From a virus, in the IMG/VR virus record IMGVR_UViG_3300017991_001409, positions 1 through 44,774 of that record: 44,774 bases of DNA; one strand, given 5' to 3'. This document shows positions 23,954 to 32,723 of the stretch, in pieces; the first letter of the stretch is position 1, and the number at the start of each line of letters is the position of its first letter. Under the pieces are notes generated by a model that was given only the letters and a program-made list of their open reading frames with translations, was not told where the DNA came from and did not search any database. A program made the position numbers and the translations under genes.

Positions 23954-24451
23954 CTACTTCATCTTGCACTTAACGGTCAGAATGATTGAGTCCCCATCAA
24001 TGATGGTCCTCTCCACTCCAAACGATAGAACACCAATCAAAGTCCCTGTGTTGTCTGAAGACGTACCTAAGAATGCCCCATTCACAGGACCCAAATCACC
24101 ACCCGATGCGGTAAAAGTAATGTCTACTGACACCACTCGCCAATCGTCTTCATGCTTCTCCAACGTGGGGAAGCCCACATCAGATCTCAACAACACCTGC
24201 CTTGTGTAGCCATACACACCAGATGTTGGCTCATTCGGAAGCGTAGACAATACTGTCGATTCCGAAATGGAACCGTTGTACATGCCCACATAGAAATTGG
24301 TCATTCCGAAATAGTTTGATGCCTTATCCCTATAGAACGAGTCCACAATGGCTCGCTCTCCCTGGTCCACGAGACGATTCTTCTTGTCCGTGACATTCCA
24401 CAGAACCTGACCATCTCGCATGTGATTCACTGTCCATCTCTGCTCAATCAT
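23954..24451 (-). CDS. Baseplate-associated virion protein, unknown family, 165 aa
   Basis: The 165-aa product has a hydrophilic start (MIEQRWTVNHMRDGQVLWNV), then VDQGERAIVDSFYRD, YFGMTNFYVGMYNGS and repeated beta strands ending in VKCKMK. The order of motifs is one I know from small proteins next to large fibres in other myoviruses, but no function is established. It probably links the gpJ-like wedge to the adhesin. Start ATG 24451 follows GAGGTG. Confidence 0.6.
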   Translation of the reverse strand: MIEQRWTVNHMRDGQVLWNVTDKKNRLVDQGERAIVDSFYRDKASNYFGMTNFYVGMYNGSISESTVLSTLPNEPTSGVYGYTRQVLLRSDVGFPTLEKHEDDWRVVSVDITFTASGGDLGPVNGAFLGTSSDNTGTLIGVLSFGVERTIIDGDSIILTVKCKMK

Positions 24452-24459
24452 CTTTCACC

Positions 24460-26169
24460 TCACGAAACATTGGAAATGCTTACAATATCCACATCCTGAA
24501 GTTTACAAATCTGCCGGAACGTTGGAACAACATTCCCATTCTGCGCCTGTTGATATCTCACATACACCGCAGTGGTCCCAGCCGCCGTAATCAACACCTC
24601 ACCTGTGCTGTAATTAACCGTGCCAGAAACACCCGAAGCTGTGAATGTCCCCGTCCCATCATACTGATCCACATCAGTGGCCACATAAGTGCCATCCACA
24701 AACAGACGAACCGTCCCCGGCTCAATCGATGTCACCTCCAGCAAGGCCCCCCAATCGTATGATGAATTGTAAGTACTCGACAAGGTCTTGTAGATCTCCA
24801 GATCCATATTCGCATACGCCACTCGATCCAGATCGTCTATCGCCGCCAACACATTACTGTACTTCACTGTCGTCCCCAATTTCGTTGTATCTCCCAACGA
24901 AAACTGACCATCCAACGCTGTCTCAATGTCAGCTTGGGTCTGAGACAAGGATTCACCTTCCGCAGCCATCACCCACAACCGAGGAATTACATAGATAATG
25001 ACAGGAGTCACATACTCGTATTTCACCGTCAGCATGGATTTCGCATACAAAGCTGCGGACAGATTGGACTTGAACACCGAATCCGGAAGCTGCCACTCCT
25101 GTAATACGACGGAGATCTTCACTTTGTTCAACATTTCATAGTCTACTGTAGTCCCAGCCGCCTCGGCCTCCTCATTCTCGCCCCACACATTCACGTCAGC
25201 CACACCTGAGTAATTGCCAATAATGCTGATAAAGTCAGCCCGATTAACAGCCCTATCACCCGTCTTGAATACCTGTGGCGCTTCATAGCGGATCTCCTCA
25301 ATGCTCTCCTCATCATCACCGCCCAGGAATGAGCTGGAATTCGTGACAGACACATTCGATACAACAGCACCATCCTCATCATAGATCGCATCATTGATAG
25401 TGGTGATGTATCCAGTATTGGTCACATTCCCATCCAGACCATCAGACTTCACATACTGAATGCGAATCACTGATCCAGAATCCGGAGCCTTACCATTGAT
25501 ATCATCCCCGAATTGGACAGTCACGGTTCCGTCCATCTCATCAATGACACGGAAATGCTCAGATGTCACTTCACTTGCATAGAATGAGGTGACTTCAGTC
25601 CATTCCGTCCCGTCCACGATCACCCGTAAAGTCGGATTTGTCGTTGATCCAGAATTCTCCACATTCGTATCATTGACCTCATATTCCTGATTCAACGATC
25701 CATCAGATGTGATGTCCGTCTGGATCAATTCTCCCTGGACACCTTCCACTGTCACTGATGTAGCGCCCTTCTCGATTGCTGCACTGGCATTCGTCAGGAA
25801 CTTGACACCAGATGAATTCTGACACTCCGTATACTTCGGAATGTACACAATCTTGCTCAGCGCCAAAGGAATCGAAAATGTGAGATTTCCTGTAGCAGAT
25901 GACTTCCGCTTAGGAGAGTAACCAATCAATGAAACCAGATTCACAACACTGGATCTCAATCGTGCTGTTGGAAGATACGACTCCTCCGCTCTCCGCTCTG
26001 TGTAGAACAGTCCCATGTTCAGCACATATGCCATCACCTCCAGAATCACCTCACCTGTACCAGATCGATACAGATCCTTCCAAGCATTTCTACTCGACAT
26101 CCGATCCTGCAACTGAGACACAATGGTATCAAAGTCAAAATCCACATAGGAAAGGGTATTGGTCGCCAT
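24460..26169 (-). CDS. Baseplate wedge protein, gp6/gpJ-like
   Basis: The 569-aa product has the Baseplate_J pattern: FDTIVSQLQDRM and LYRSGTGEVILEVMAYVLNM near the N terminus, AEESYLPTARLRSSVVNL, then GGDDEESIEEIRYEAPQVFK and RAVNRADFISII near residue 300. These proteins form the wedge ring of contractile baseplates and trigger sheath contraction. It starts 1 base after the gp25-like stop. The C-terminal beta-rich extension (from about 440) contains Gly/Thr-rich strands. Confidence 0.9.
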   Translation of the reverse strand: MATNTLSYVDFDFDTIVSQLQDRMSSRNAWKDLYRSGTGEVILEVMAYVLNMGLFYTERRAEESYLPTARLRSSVVNLVSLIGYSPKRKSSATGNLTFSIPLALSKIVYIPKYTECQNSSGVKFLTNASAAIEKGATSVTVEGVQGELIQTDITSDGSLNQEYEVNDTNVENSGSTTNPTLRVIVDGTEWTEVTSFYASEVTSEHFRVIDEMDGTVTVQFGDDINGKAPDSGSVIRIQYVKSDGLDGNVTNTGYITTINDAIYDEDGAVVSNVSVTNSSSFLGGDDEESIEEIRYEAPQVFKTGDRAVNRADFISIIGNYSGVADVNVWGENEEAEAAGTTVDYEMLNKVKISVVLQEWQLPDSVFKSNLSAALYAKSMLTVKYEYVTPVIIYVIPRLWVMAAEGESLSQTQADIETALDGQFSLGDTTKLGTTVKYSNVLAAIDDLDRVAYANMDLEIYKTLSSTYNSSYDWGALLEVTSIEPGTVRLFVDGTYVATDVDQYDGTGTFTASGVSGTVNYSTGEVLITAAGTTAVYVRYQQAQNGNVVPTFRQICKLQDVDIVSISNVS

Positions 26170-26170
26170 C

Positions 26171-26569
26171 CTATTCTCCTCTCATCAGAATCTCGTGTTC
26201 AAAAATCGAACTACCATAGCCCTTGATTCGAAACTTCACCACAATCGCTACCGCACTTTTGTCAGGATCGGTAGTCGCCCGCACTTGCTCCACGGACACA
26301 CGATCATCCCACCGCTCAATAGACTCTTTCACGTCATGAGCAATAAACTTCATCAATGTGTCATCGATGTTCTCAAACACCATGCTACCCAGATTCGAGC
26401 CAAACTCTGGAAGCATGACACGCTCCCCCTTCTGTGTGCGCAGGATGTTATCAATGGAACCCATCACAGACGCAACATTTGTCACAATCTTGATGTCACC
26501 CAAACCATCCGGAATAATGCTCGGATGCAGATCTGACCAAATCACCTCAATCTTTTCACTAACAGCCAT
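26171..26569 (-). CDS. Baseplate wedge protein, gp25-like
   Basis: The 132-aa product matches the GPW/gp25 family: residues including IVTNVASVMGSIDNIL, RTQKGERVMLPEFGSNL, and MVFENIDDTLMKFIAHDV, then a C-terminal strand. The EPR-like core (LPEFGSNL) is characteristic. In T4 gp25 bridges the baseplate to the first sheath ring. Usual length is 120-140 aa, so it is complete. Confidence 0.92.
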   Translation of the reverse strand: MAVSEKIEVIWSDLHPSIIPDGLGDIKIVTNVASVMGSIDNILRTQKGERVMLPEFGSNLGSMVFENIDDTLMKFIAHDVKESIERWDDRVSVEQVRATTDPDKSAVAIVVKFRIKGYGSSIFEHEILMRGE

Positions 26570-26591
26570 CGTATACTCCTACTCATGCGCA

Positions 26592-27251
26592 TCACACAAT
26601 CGCAGTGATAATTCCATTCACCACTGTAATCGTCTTATTGCCATCTTTGCTCTGAAATGTGCCACTCACTCCTGCTGTTCCACCCGTCAAATAACCTGCC
26701 ACAGCATCAACCGTCCCCTGCACCTCTGTGTCACCAGCCACTGCCACGTCACCACCAACACTCAAGTCCCCACCCACAGATTCGTCAGCCGAAATACTAA
26801 CACTGCCATCAGACGCCACATGGATAGTCCCACCAGACGGCATAGCCACGTGAATCACCTTGTCCGTATCATCCACATAAAGTGTGATCCCCTGTGCCGT
26901 CTTCACCACACGCCGATCTGGGTAATTTGTAGTCCGCTCTGTGGGTAGCCCATGTGTTCCGTCAGGAGCAGCTGCGAAATACACCGGCTGATTGTAATCT
27001 TCACCCTCAAAGAACACCCACACTATTGTGCTCACCTCAGGCACACAGAAACATCCAGCCCCTGATCCAGCCCCACCACCAAACGAAAACGGCATGGCAG
27101 GCACGGCCCAGGGAAGATACTGTGTATCAATGCCCTCAAACAGCCCACACACGTTGACACGCACACGACCATACTGCCTCGGATCGGCATTGTCCACCAC
27201 CGTGCCCCGATAGAACCCACTCGTTTTCCATGTGCTCTTTTTGATGTCCAT
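26592..27251 (-). CDS. Baseplate spike protein, gp5/gpV-like
   Basis: The 219-aa protein has a gpV/gp5 OB-fold N-terminal half (GTVVDNADPRQYGRVRV, PWAVPAMPF, VWVFFEGEDYNQPVYF) and a C-terminal beta-helix region of Gly/Val/Asp repeats (GGDLSVGGDVAVAGDTEVQG) that forms the membrane-piercing spike. ATG 27251 was used rather than the GTG at 27254 because it overlaps the hub gene stop (TGATG). No lysozyme domain is present, unlike T4 gp5. Confidence 0.9.
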   Translation of the reverse strand: MDIKKSTWKTSGFYRGTVVDNADPRQYGRVRVNVCGLFEGIDTQYLPWAVPAMPFSFGGGAGSGAGCFCVPEVSTIVWVFFEGEDYNQPVYFAAAPDGTHGLPTERTTNYPDRRVVKTAQGITLYVDDTDKVIHVAMPSGGTIHVASDGSVSISADESVGGDLSVGGDVAVAGDTEVQGTVDAVAGYLTGGTAGVSGTFQSKDGNKTITVVNGIITAIV

Positions 27252-28426
27252 CACTTCTTCCTCAATGTGGATTCCTTCAGTGTCGTACTATTCTCTGTGT
27301 CAATTCCACAACGTGCCAAAAGTAGATTCGTCATGAAGGTAGAACCAAGAATATGGACCACACGCTTCACCATCCAATACCCAGTATTCTGATACGCACC
27401 GAACAACTCTCCATAGCCCATGGCATCACTGAACACCACCTTCACAATGTCCCCAGGTGATATATTTTCCAATCCCCATGTGCCTGCCCACATATGAATC
27501 GCTTCCGTGTTCTTTCGAAAGAACATGTTCTTGAATCGTCCCTCGAACGTAGATGAGAAGTCATTCGAACGTCCCGCACCCAGAATAGTCAAGCTGTCCG
27601 TGGACCTGTCACTATCCACCAAGTAAAACTCACTCAACGATGGGCAATCACTGAGAGACACCTCCGAAGATTTGCACACACCATTGTCAAAATCCCAATA
27701 ACTGTACTCCTGCTTTTGTGCGCCAAAATCTGCCAGAAACTGCGAATTATCATAGATCCGATGATCAGTCACCGGAATGAAATCCTCATAAGGCTTGTAG
27801 CCCACGATCAGATTAGCCGACACAGAATTCACGAACAGCTCACTGATACTCTTGAACACAAGCACCTGTGCGCCTCTGACATTCTTAACAAAGCAGTAAT
27901 ACCCAGCCTCCCCATCATTCCCCAAGAGATTATCCCGCAAGTACATCAGCATCTTTGCGTTAGTCCAACTAGGCTGAATGAATGTCTTATCTAGTGACAA
28001 GGACGATCCGACTTCCGTCTCCTCAATCCCCAAATCATCATTTGCCATTGTTTCCAAATTGGTCTTCAGATCCCCTGTGAACTTGCGACTCCACTGCTTA
28101 GTGATCAATTCAGGAACACGCAACAAACCAGAAACCTCATAAGTATCTGAATTCAGAATCCGACGACGCTTCACCTCGAACTCAAACAAATTCAAGTTAG
28201 ACAGATCCTCACTTCGTGTGAACTCCAATCCAATCACATTGGACGTCTTATCATAGGGCGCAATGTGTGACAAGATGTGCGTTGCATCATGCAGCACCAT
28301 CTTAAACGTAGGCAGCAGTCGATCAATGTCCAACGTAATCGTCAGCTCTTGGATCATCTGCGGATAGACAGGCACTGTCTTTCCACCCACCGTCACATTC
28401 AATGTGTAGTTCCCTGAGAAATTCAC
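27251..28426 (-). CDS. Baseplate hub protein, gp27/gpD-like (GTG start)
   Basis: The 391-aa product precedes the spike and carries the order of the tail hub family: an N-terminal beta barrel (LTITLDIDRLLPTFKMVL), FEFEVKRRRILNS, a helix, and a second barrel near the C terminus (LENISPGDIVKVVF, GYWMVKRVVHIL). Such hubs form a trimeric ring on which the spike sits. The start codon is GTG at 28426, 7 bases after GGAG and directly after the TAA of the gp53-like gene. Confidence 0.8.
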   Translation of the reverse strand: MNFSGNYTLNVTVGGKTVPVYPQMIQELTITLDIDRLLPTFKMVLHDATHILSHIAPYDKTSNVIGLEFTRSEDLSNLNLFEFEVKRRRILNSDTYEVSGLLRVPELITKQWSRKFTGDLKTNLETMANDDLGIEETEVGSSLSLDKTFIQPSWTNAKMLMYLRDNLLGNDGEAGYYCFVKNVRGAQVLVFKSISELFVNSVSANLIVGYKPYEDFIPVTDHRIYDNSQFLADFGAQKQEYSYWDFDNGVCKSSEVSLSDCPSLSEFYLVDSDRSTDSLTILGAGRSNDFSSTFEGRFKNMFFRKNTEAIHMWAGTWGLENISPGDIVKVVFSDAMGYGELFGAYQNTGYWMVKRVVHILGSTFMTNLLLARCGIDTENSTTLKESTLRKK

Positions 28427-28738
28427 TTAGGATCTCCGCAATCTGTACTTCTTCTGGAAGTTGTAAATGTCGATTCTATTCGGCACCGTCAGAACTGTCC
28501 CAGGATCGATGTCCACCAAAGGATTGCTGATATCATTCACCAACATCAGCACCCACCAAAACTCTACTGTACCGTACATCTTATGTGAGATCTTATCTGG
28601 ACGCATATCGTCCTCACCCGTCACACGATAGTAATCCGGATCATAGGTCATCTCGAAGTTGCTCAATGGATTATACAGAAAATCCAATTGAGGAACATCA
28701 TCAACCGTAAACTTTTGGTAGAAGTTCGACCGATTCAT
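28427..28738 (-). CDS. Baseplate wedge protein, gp53-like
   Basis: The 103-aa product contains the gp53/LysM-like core: DDMRPDKISHKMYGTVEFWW followed by VLMLVNDISNPLVDIDPGTV and LTVPNRIDIYNF. In T4 gp53 holds the wedge complex to the hub, and the W-WVLMLVND segment is distinctive. The ATG lies in a TAATG overlap with the gene before, after a GGGGAG site. Confidence 0.85.
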   Translation of the reverse strand: MNRSNFYQKFTVDDVPQLDFLYNPLSNFEMTYDPDYYRVTGEDDMRPDKISHKMYGTVEFWWVLMLVNDISNPLVDIDPGTVLTVPNRIDIYNFQKKYRLRRS

Positions 28739-29592
28739 TACTCAACTCCCCTAGACAATGATGCACGATTGTATGCAGATTTCAGACTCTCCACTGTCGG
28801 CATCTCATAGGTCTCAAAGATCATGCTCACTGTTGCACTAACGGGCTCACCTGCCTCCGTAAACTTCGGAGGAACCAGCAATGTCACCTCTGACACGATC
28901 ACATTCCAGAACGTCACAAAACTCCCCAGCTCAATGACGATCAAATCTCCACCCTTGAAATCATCAAAGAAATCAGACGCCTGCTGCACAGCCTTGTTTG
29001 CCCTTTTGTATGTACCCAATTTCTCCAGCAAAAACGGAGTAGGACCTGGAGGCCCCAACAACGGAACCTTCGATACCGCCTTGTCCGGATCAGCTGTGTA
29101 CTCTGACGGCAATGCCAAAGACTGAAGAACTCGACACGGTTCAAGCACCTCCATTGTGGCATTCTCCACAGCCTCGAATCTCAAATTCAATGCCATAATG
29201 ATCGGAGACGCCCCAGACCAAATTCGTCTACTCACCGCCTTAGAGATGAATGACTTTTCACCCTTCGTAATGGCCTGCGTCAAGATGTTCCCAATAGCCA
29301 ATGCGTTCGTTGGTACAATAGGTTCCCATCGTGATGACACCTTCATCTGAATGTCATCCTGCATGAGCCCAATCACTTTGGCGTTGTTACGATACGACGT
29401 GATCTTCACCTTATACGCATCACCAACAACGCCCCCATCTGACACGTGACCATAATAGGTCATGCCACGTGCAGCTTCCGTATTCGTACTGCCCACATCC
29501 GCAGAGAACACATTGCTCTCTGGCTCTGGCACCACATTCTTTACCGTTCTCTCTCCTGGAGAGATAGGATTGATGTCCCTAGGATCAGCCAT
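28738..29592 (-). CDS. Baseplate tail-tube junction protein, gp48/gp54-like (tentative)
   Basis: The 284-aa product lies between the tape measure and gp53-like genes, where T4 holds gp48/gp54. Its last 60 residues (LGSFVTFWNVIVSEVTLLVP, SATVSMIFETYEMPTVESLK) have the strand pattern of tube-like proteins that cap the tube on the baseplate. The first part is polar, with a Gly-rich segment (YYGHVSDGGVVGDAYKV). The position and C-terminal pattern support the assignment; no strong motif is seen. Confidence 0.6.
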   Translation of the reverse strand: MADPRDINPISPGERTVKNVVPEPESNVFSADVGSTNTEAARGMTYYGHVSDGGVVGDAYKVKITSYRNNAKVIGLMQDDIQMKVSSRWEPIVPTNALAIGNILTQAITKGEKSFISKAVSRRIWSGASPIIMALNLRFEAVENATMEVLEPCRVLQSLALPSEYTADPDKAVSKVPLLGPPGPTPFLLEKLGTYKRANKAVQQASDFFDDFKGGDLIVIELGSFVTFWNVIVSEVTLLVPPKFTEAGEPVSATVSMIFETYEMPTVESLKSAYNRASLSRGVE

Positions 29593-29594
29593 GA

Positions 29595-31178
29595 TCAGTC
29601 CTCAAGTCCCAAACGCCCATTTGCTTGCTCATTCAACAATGCATCACCTGAATCATGTAGATTCGGTGGGAACATCGCACCAGTCACTGGATACTTCTCC
29701 GCTGCCTCACGCTCTCGGCGTGCCATGTTCTCATTGGCCTTTCGCATCAGTTCGATCTGCTCAGACATATTCTTGTTCAACTTCTGCATCTCAGAGGCCA
29801 GTGTGTGAGCCGATGGATCAGCACCACCAGCACGAATGATCTCGTCACGACGCTCCACCAACGAAGGACCAACATCCGGCCCCAATACGACCTCCCTCAG
29901 ATCAGCCAACACGCCACTGGCACCCGAACGAGTACGTCGGCGCTCACGTTCAATACGCTGCTGTTCCTTGGCCAAAAACTCAGCCATATTCCGAACAGAC
30001 ATGTTAGCCTGCTTCGCCACAGACACGATGCCTTCTTTCTCAACCACCTTCATCCAATTTGAATAGGACTTCTCAGCCAGCTTCAGAGCCTCCTTCTCAG
30101 CATCCTTTGCGCCCAGCCAACTATCCACCGCCTTATGCAATCGCCCAAACTGATAGACCGCATGGCCCACGCCCACAGCCAACAGCGCAATCCCAGCACC
30201 CTTCGCAATCAACGGAGCCATAGCAGTACCCAGTAGAGCAAAGTCATCGACTGTATCCAGAAGTCTCTCCTTCAAATCAGCCACACGTCCCTTACCCTTC
30301 CCACGCATGTCTTTCAGTACGCTCAACAATTCCTTTGTGTACTTCGCACGATAGGCACCCTTGTTCCAGAAATCCATCAAATCACAGCTGCACTTCCCAG
30401 CACCCACACGACCCTCCAGATCCATGGCACGCTTTGTCTCACGTGCCACTGTCCCTGTGATTCCAGACAAAGAAGTTCCCATTCCACGCGCCTGTGCGAG
30501 ACCTTCCAAATCCTCACCTGGCGCATAGGCTTTCAGTTTACTGGCAAATCGACGCTCTTGTCGTTGTCGGAGCTTCTTACCCAGACCACCAGCAATACCC
30601 GCCGCACCTCTTGCCACATCATAACCAGCACCCAAAAGTGGGGCAAAAGGACCCGCAAAAGTTGCCGCTGCTCCACGAGTCAGCTTACGGCCCAATTCTA
30701 GCGTCCCAGGAGCCGTTCTAGCCAAGAAATCCATGACACCCTCCCTCTGGGACCCTGCCGCCTGCTTCACGCCCTTACGGACGATCTGGCGCGTTATATT
30801 CAGATCCTTCGCAGAGATGCCAACTTCCCGCTGAACCTTGTCCAATCTCTCCCGCAACGCCTTGACCTGAGCCGCCTGTTCCATCAAAGCATCCTTTTTC
30901 TCCTCAATCTGACCAGTCAACTCATAAATCACTCGTGCGTCATCCCGATCAATACTCTTATTCTGCAAGACACTCTCGATAGTCCCGCGAACCTTCTGCA
31001 CCAACATGACTGCATCATCGATCTCACGCTTCTGAGGACTGGCCCCATACATGGATGACAGTGACTTGAAGAAAGCCAAGTAGTCTCTGGTGTATTTGGC
31101 ATGCAAAGCACGAAGCACTTTCATACTGTACTGATCCACACCAAACACATTCTCATAATAGAAACGTCTTGCTGCCAT
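29595..31178 (-). CDS. Tape-measure protein
   Basis: The 527-aa protein follows the tail-assembly chaperone pair and is mostly alpha-helical, with coiled-coil-like N-terminal segments (about 50-140), a Gly/Ala-rich stretch at 155-200 and a strongly hydrophobic segment at 314-344 (LLGTAMAPLIAKGAGIALLA). A second charged coiled region at the C terminus (QKLNKNMSEQIELMRKANEN) ends the protein. These are tape-measure features; the length sets the tail length. Using the usual 0.15 nm per residue, about 80 nm would be expected. A C-S-C pair occurs at 263-265. Confidence 0.82.
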   Translation of the reverse strand: MAARRFYYENVFGVDQYSMKVLRALHAKYTRDYLAFFKSLSSMYGASPQKREIDDAVMLVQKVRGTIESVLQNKSIDRDDARVIYELTGQIEEKKDALMEQAAQVKALRERLDKVQREVGISAKDLNITRQIVRKGVKQAAGSQREGVMDFLARTAPGTLELGRKLTRGAAATFAGPFAPLLGAGYDVARGAAGIAGGLGKKLRQRQERRFASKLKAYAPGEDLEGLAQARGMGTSLSGITGTVARETKRAMDLEGRVGAGKCSCDLMDFWNKGAYRAKYTKELLSVLKDMRGKGKGRVADLKERLLDTVDDFALLGTAMAPLIAKGAGIALLAVGVGHAVYQFGRLHKAVDSWLGAKDAEKEALKLAEKSYSNWMKVVEKEGIVSVAKQANMSVRNMAEFLAKEQQRIERERRRTRSGASGVLADLREVVLGPDVGPSLVERRDEIIRAGGADPSAHTLASEMQKLNKNMSEQIELMRKANENMARREREAAEKYPVTGAMFPPNLHDSGDALLNEQANGRLGLED

Positions 31179-31179
31179 C

Positions 31180-31350
31180 CTATTTTCCCTTCATCTGCTC
31201 AGCTTCATCCTGCAACTGCTTTTGCAATCGACTATCAAACCAGTCCAATATCCGTGAACTAGTGTTCCGTAAATCACTCAACGTGAAACCCGGAACCCGA
31301 TAGCACAGCCGGAACTCACGTTCCAAAAGTGTCTGTAAGGGCTTGACCAT
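31180..31350 (-). CDS. Downstream frame of tail-assembly chaperone (probably made by frameshift)
   Basis: This frame is open from 31491 to the stop at 31180 and overlaps the end of the chaperone gene. Its only in-frame ATG near the overlap (31350, MVKPLQTLLEREF) has no ribosome site (preceding bases CTTCATTTTTCCAG), in contrast to nearly every other gene here. The last 56 residues are helical and charged (LLEREFRLCYRVPGFTLSDL), the usual character of T-domain extensions. Tail chaperones directly before the tape measure are commonly made as a pair by programmed frameshift. I infer the long form joins at 31373 (see frameshift site), giving about 280 aa. Confidence 0.6.
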   Translation of the reverse strand: MVKPLQTLLEREFRLCYRVPGFTLSDLRNTSSRILDWFDSRLQKQLQDEAEQMKGK

Positions 31351-32023
31351 CTGGAAAAATGAAGTCAAGTCGAAAGGGAACCTCAACGTCCTCCTCATTC
31401 CCACACTTCGGACATTGGAACTTAGTAGACATGTCCGGTCCATGGTACATCTTCTCATGCCAAGATCGAATCGTAGCCAGATCCTTGGCACTGAACTTCT
31501 TCAGATCATACATCATCTCAACCACGGACTTTTCCGATACGATAGACCGTGCCCACTTGAACAAGTATGCCTCAGCAGCATTCGGAAACTTTTCGATCTC
31601 GATTTGATCACCTACCGTCAGTAGACGTAGGTCAACGGAACCACCAGACGGAAGCACCAGATGATATGGCTGTGCAAAGTCCTTCGGCAATTCCACCTTT
31701 TCCAGCTTCGTCAAATTGATCATGGGCTCGATGGACTCCAGGCAATGAGTACACACAGTTCGTACCTTCATATGCTCATTGTATGAATTGACGTACTCCC
31801 AGAGGATGATGTACAGCCGATCACCAAGTGTCAGCTCAGTGACATCAATTCCCCGCACCACGTCACGGAGCACCTGCAAGTACTTGGACTCCACGTTCAC
31901 AGGATTGATCTGTGCCAACACGATCTCATCACTGCCCATATAAGGACGGACAGTAATCTCCTCTTGACTCACGCCATACGGAATGCATCTAGACGGCAAC
32001 TGAATTGGAAGAAATTCACTCAT
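31316..32023 (-). CDS. Tail-assembly chaperone / baseplate gp26-like protein with zinc site
   Basis: The 235-aa product is of the T4 gp26/baseplate hub-assembly type, found before the tape measure. Its N terminus (MSEFLPIQLPSRCIPYGVSQ) and segment MGSDEIVLAQINP match that family. It has VCTHCLESI and a second CxxC near the end (FQCPKCGNE), four cysteines forming a likely zinc site. The segment DVEVPFRLDFIFPDG at the end is where a +1 shift could add the downstream frame. Start ATG 32023 follows GGAG. Confidence 0.72.
   Translation of the reverse strand: MSEFLPIQLPSRCIPYGVSQEEITVRPYMGSDEIVLAQINPVNVESKYLQVLRDVVRGIDVTELTLGDRLYIILWEYVNSYNEHMKVRTVCTHCLESIEPMINLTKLEKVELPKDFAQPYHLVLPSGGSVDLRLLTVGDQIEIEKFPNAAEAYLFKWARSIVSEKSVVEMMYDLKKFSAKDLATIRSWHEKMYHGPDMSTKFQCPKCGNEEDVEVPFRLDFIFPDGQALTDTFGT
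31370..31378 (-). other. Candidate +1 programmed frameshift site CCC TTT CGA
   Basis: On the minus strand in the chaperone frame the codons are CCC (31378-31376), TTT (31375-31373), CGA (31372-31370). A peptidyl Phe-tRNA that moves +1 from TTT to TTC would pair better (GAA anticodon) and the next codon in the zero frame is CGA, often slow to decode. The shifted frame continues GAC TTG ACT, which is the downstream open frame, to the stop at 31180. A fallback is a -2 shift at ATT TTT (31360-31355). Confidence 0.4.
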
Positions 32024-32048
32024 TATTCTCTCCGGTCAAAGTGAGTGA

Positions 32049-32723
32049 TTACAGAGAAAGACCTCCTTGTGTTAGGATGTTACCTGAAGCAGTAACAGCC
32101 CCACTAATTGTCCCACCTGCACCACCTAACAAACCTACTGTTTTTGCAGCTATATCCCCAGCCACATTCGTCACGCCCTCTCGGATAGATCCGATCAGAC
32201 TGGTCATCTCCACCTGATCCACTGCAAACTCCACCACATACTTCACCACATCCTCGTCACCATAAGATAGATCCACAAACGGCTTTCGAATGGGGAATGC
32301 GCCTCTGATTTCAAAACGCACAGACTCCACATATGACCGATCATACATGGCAACGAACATGTTCTTCTTGTAGTGGTTCTTTGGGTAGTAATAGCCGCGA
32401 CCATCGACCATCAAATGATACCATCCATGGAAATAGCTCAGGACCGAATTGTCCACAGGAGCCAAAAAGACCGCCTGAAATGTGCTAATGTCCTGCATCC
32501 CCGCATAGAAACGTTGGAATGCCCCATACTTCAACTGAGACAGCGCAGACATTCCGTAATCCCCAAACTGAACATCCTGGCAATACTGGGACACGAATAA
32601 CCCAATATTGCCATTGATGTTGTGAGGTAGCAAGAGCTGCCAGTTATACTTCCTCTGAAGCATCCACGTCTTGGACAATCCAGAAAAAGCCACTCCAGAC
32701 AAATCAAATCCCAAGGTCGCCAT
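32049..32723 (-). CDS. Tail-tube-like protein paralogue
   Basis: The 224-aa product has the tube family hallmark near its middle and C-terminal half: MFVAMYDRSYVESVRFEIRG, then FVDLSYGDEDVVKYVVEFAV. A Gly-rich C-terminal tail follows (LLGGAGGTISGAVTASGN). It follows the canonical tube gene with a TAATG overlap and may be a specialised ring at the tube end (initiator or terminator). Start MATLGFD at 32723 was preferred to an upstream in-frame start inside the tube gene. Confidence 0.65.
   Translation of the reverse strand: MATLGFDLSGVAFSGLSKTWMLQRKYNWQLLLPHNINGNIGLFVSQYCQDVQFGDYGMSALSQLKYGAFQRFYAGMQDISTFQAVFLAPVDNSVLSYFHGWYHLMVDGRGYYYPKNHYKKNMFVAMYDRSYVESVRFEIRGAFPIRKPFVDLSYGDEDVVKYVVEFAVDQVEMTSLIGSIREGVTNVAGDIAAKTVGLLGGAGGTISGAVTASGNILTQGGLSL

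Noticed and set aside
31355-31360. ATT TTT as the -2 frameshift site in the chaperone
   Set aside because: Possible for the A-site Phe tRNA but the P-site Ile tRNA would re-pair with TCA, a poor match; CCC TTT CGA with +1 is favoured, though not excluded.
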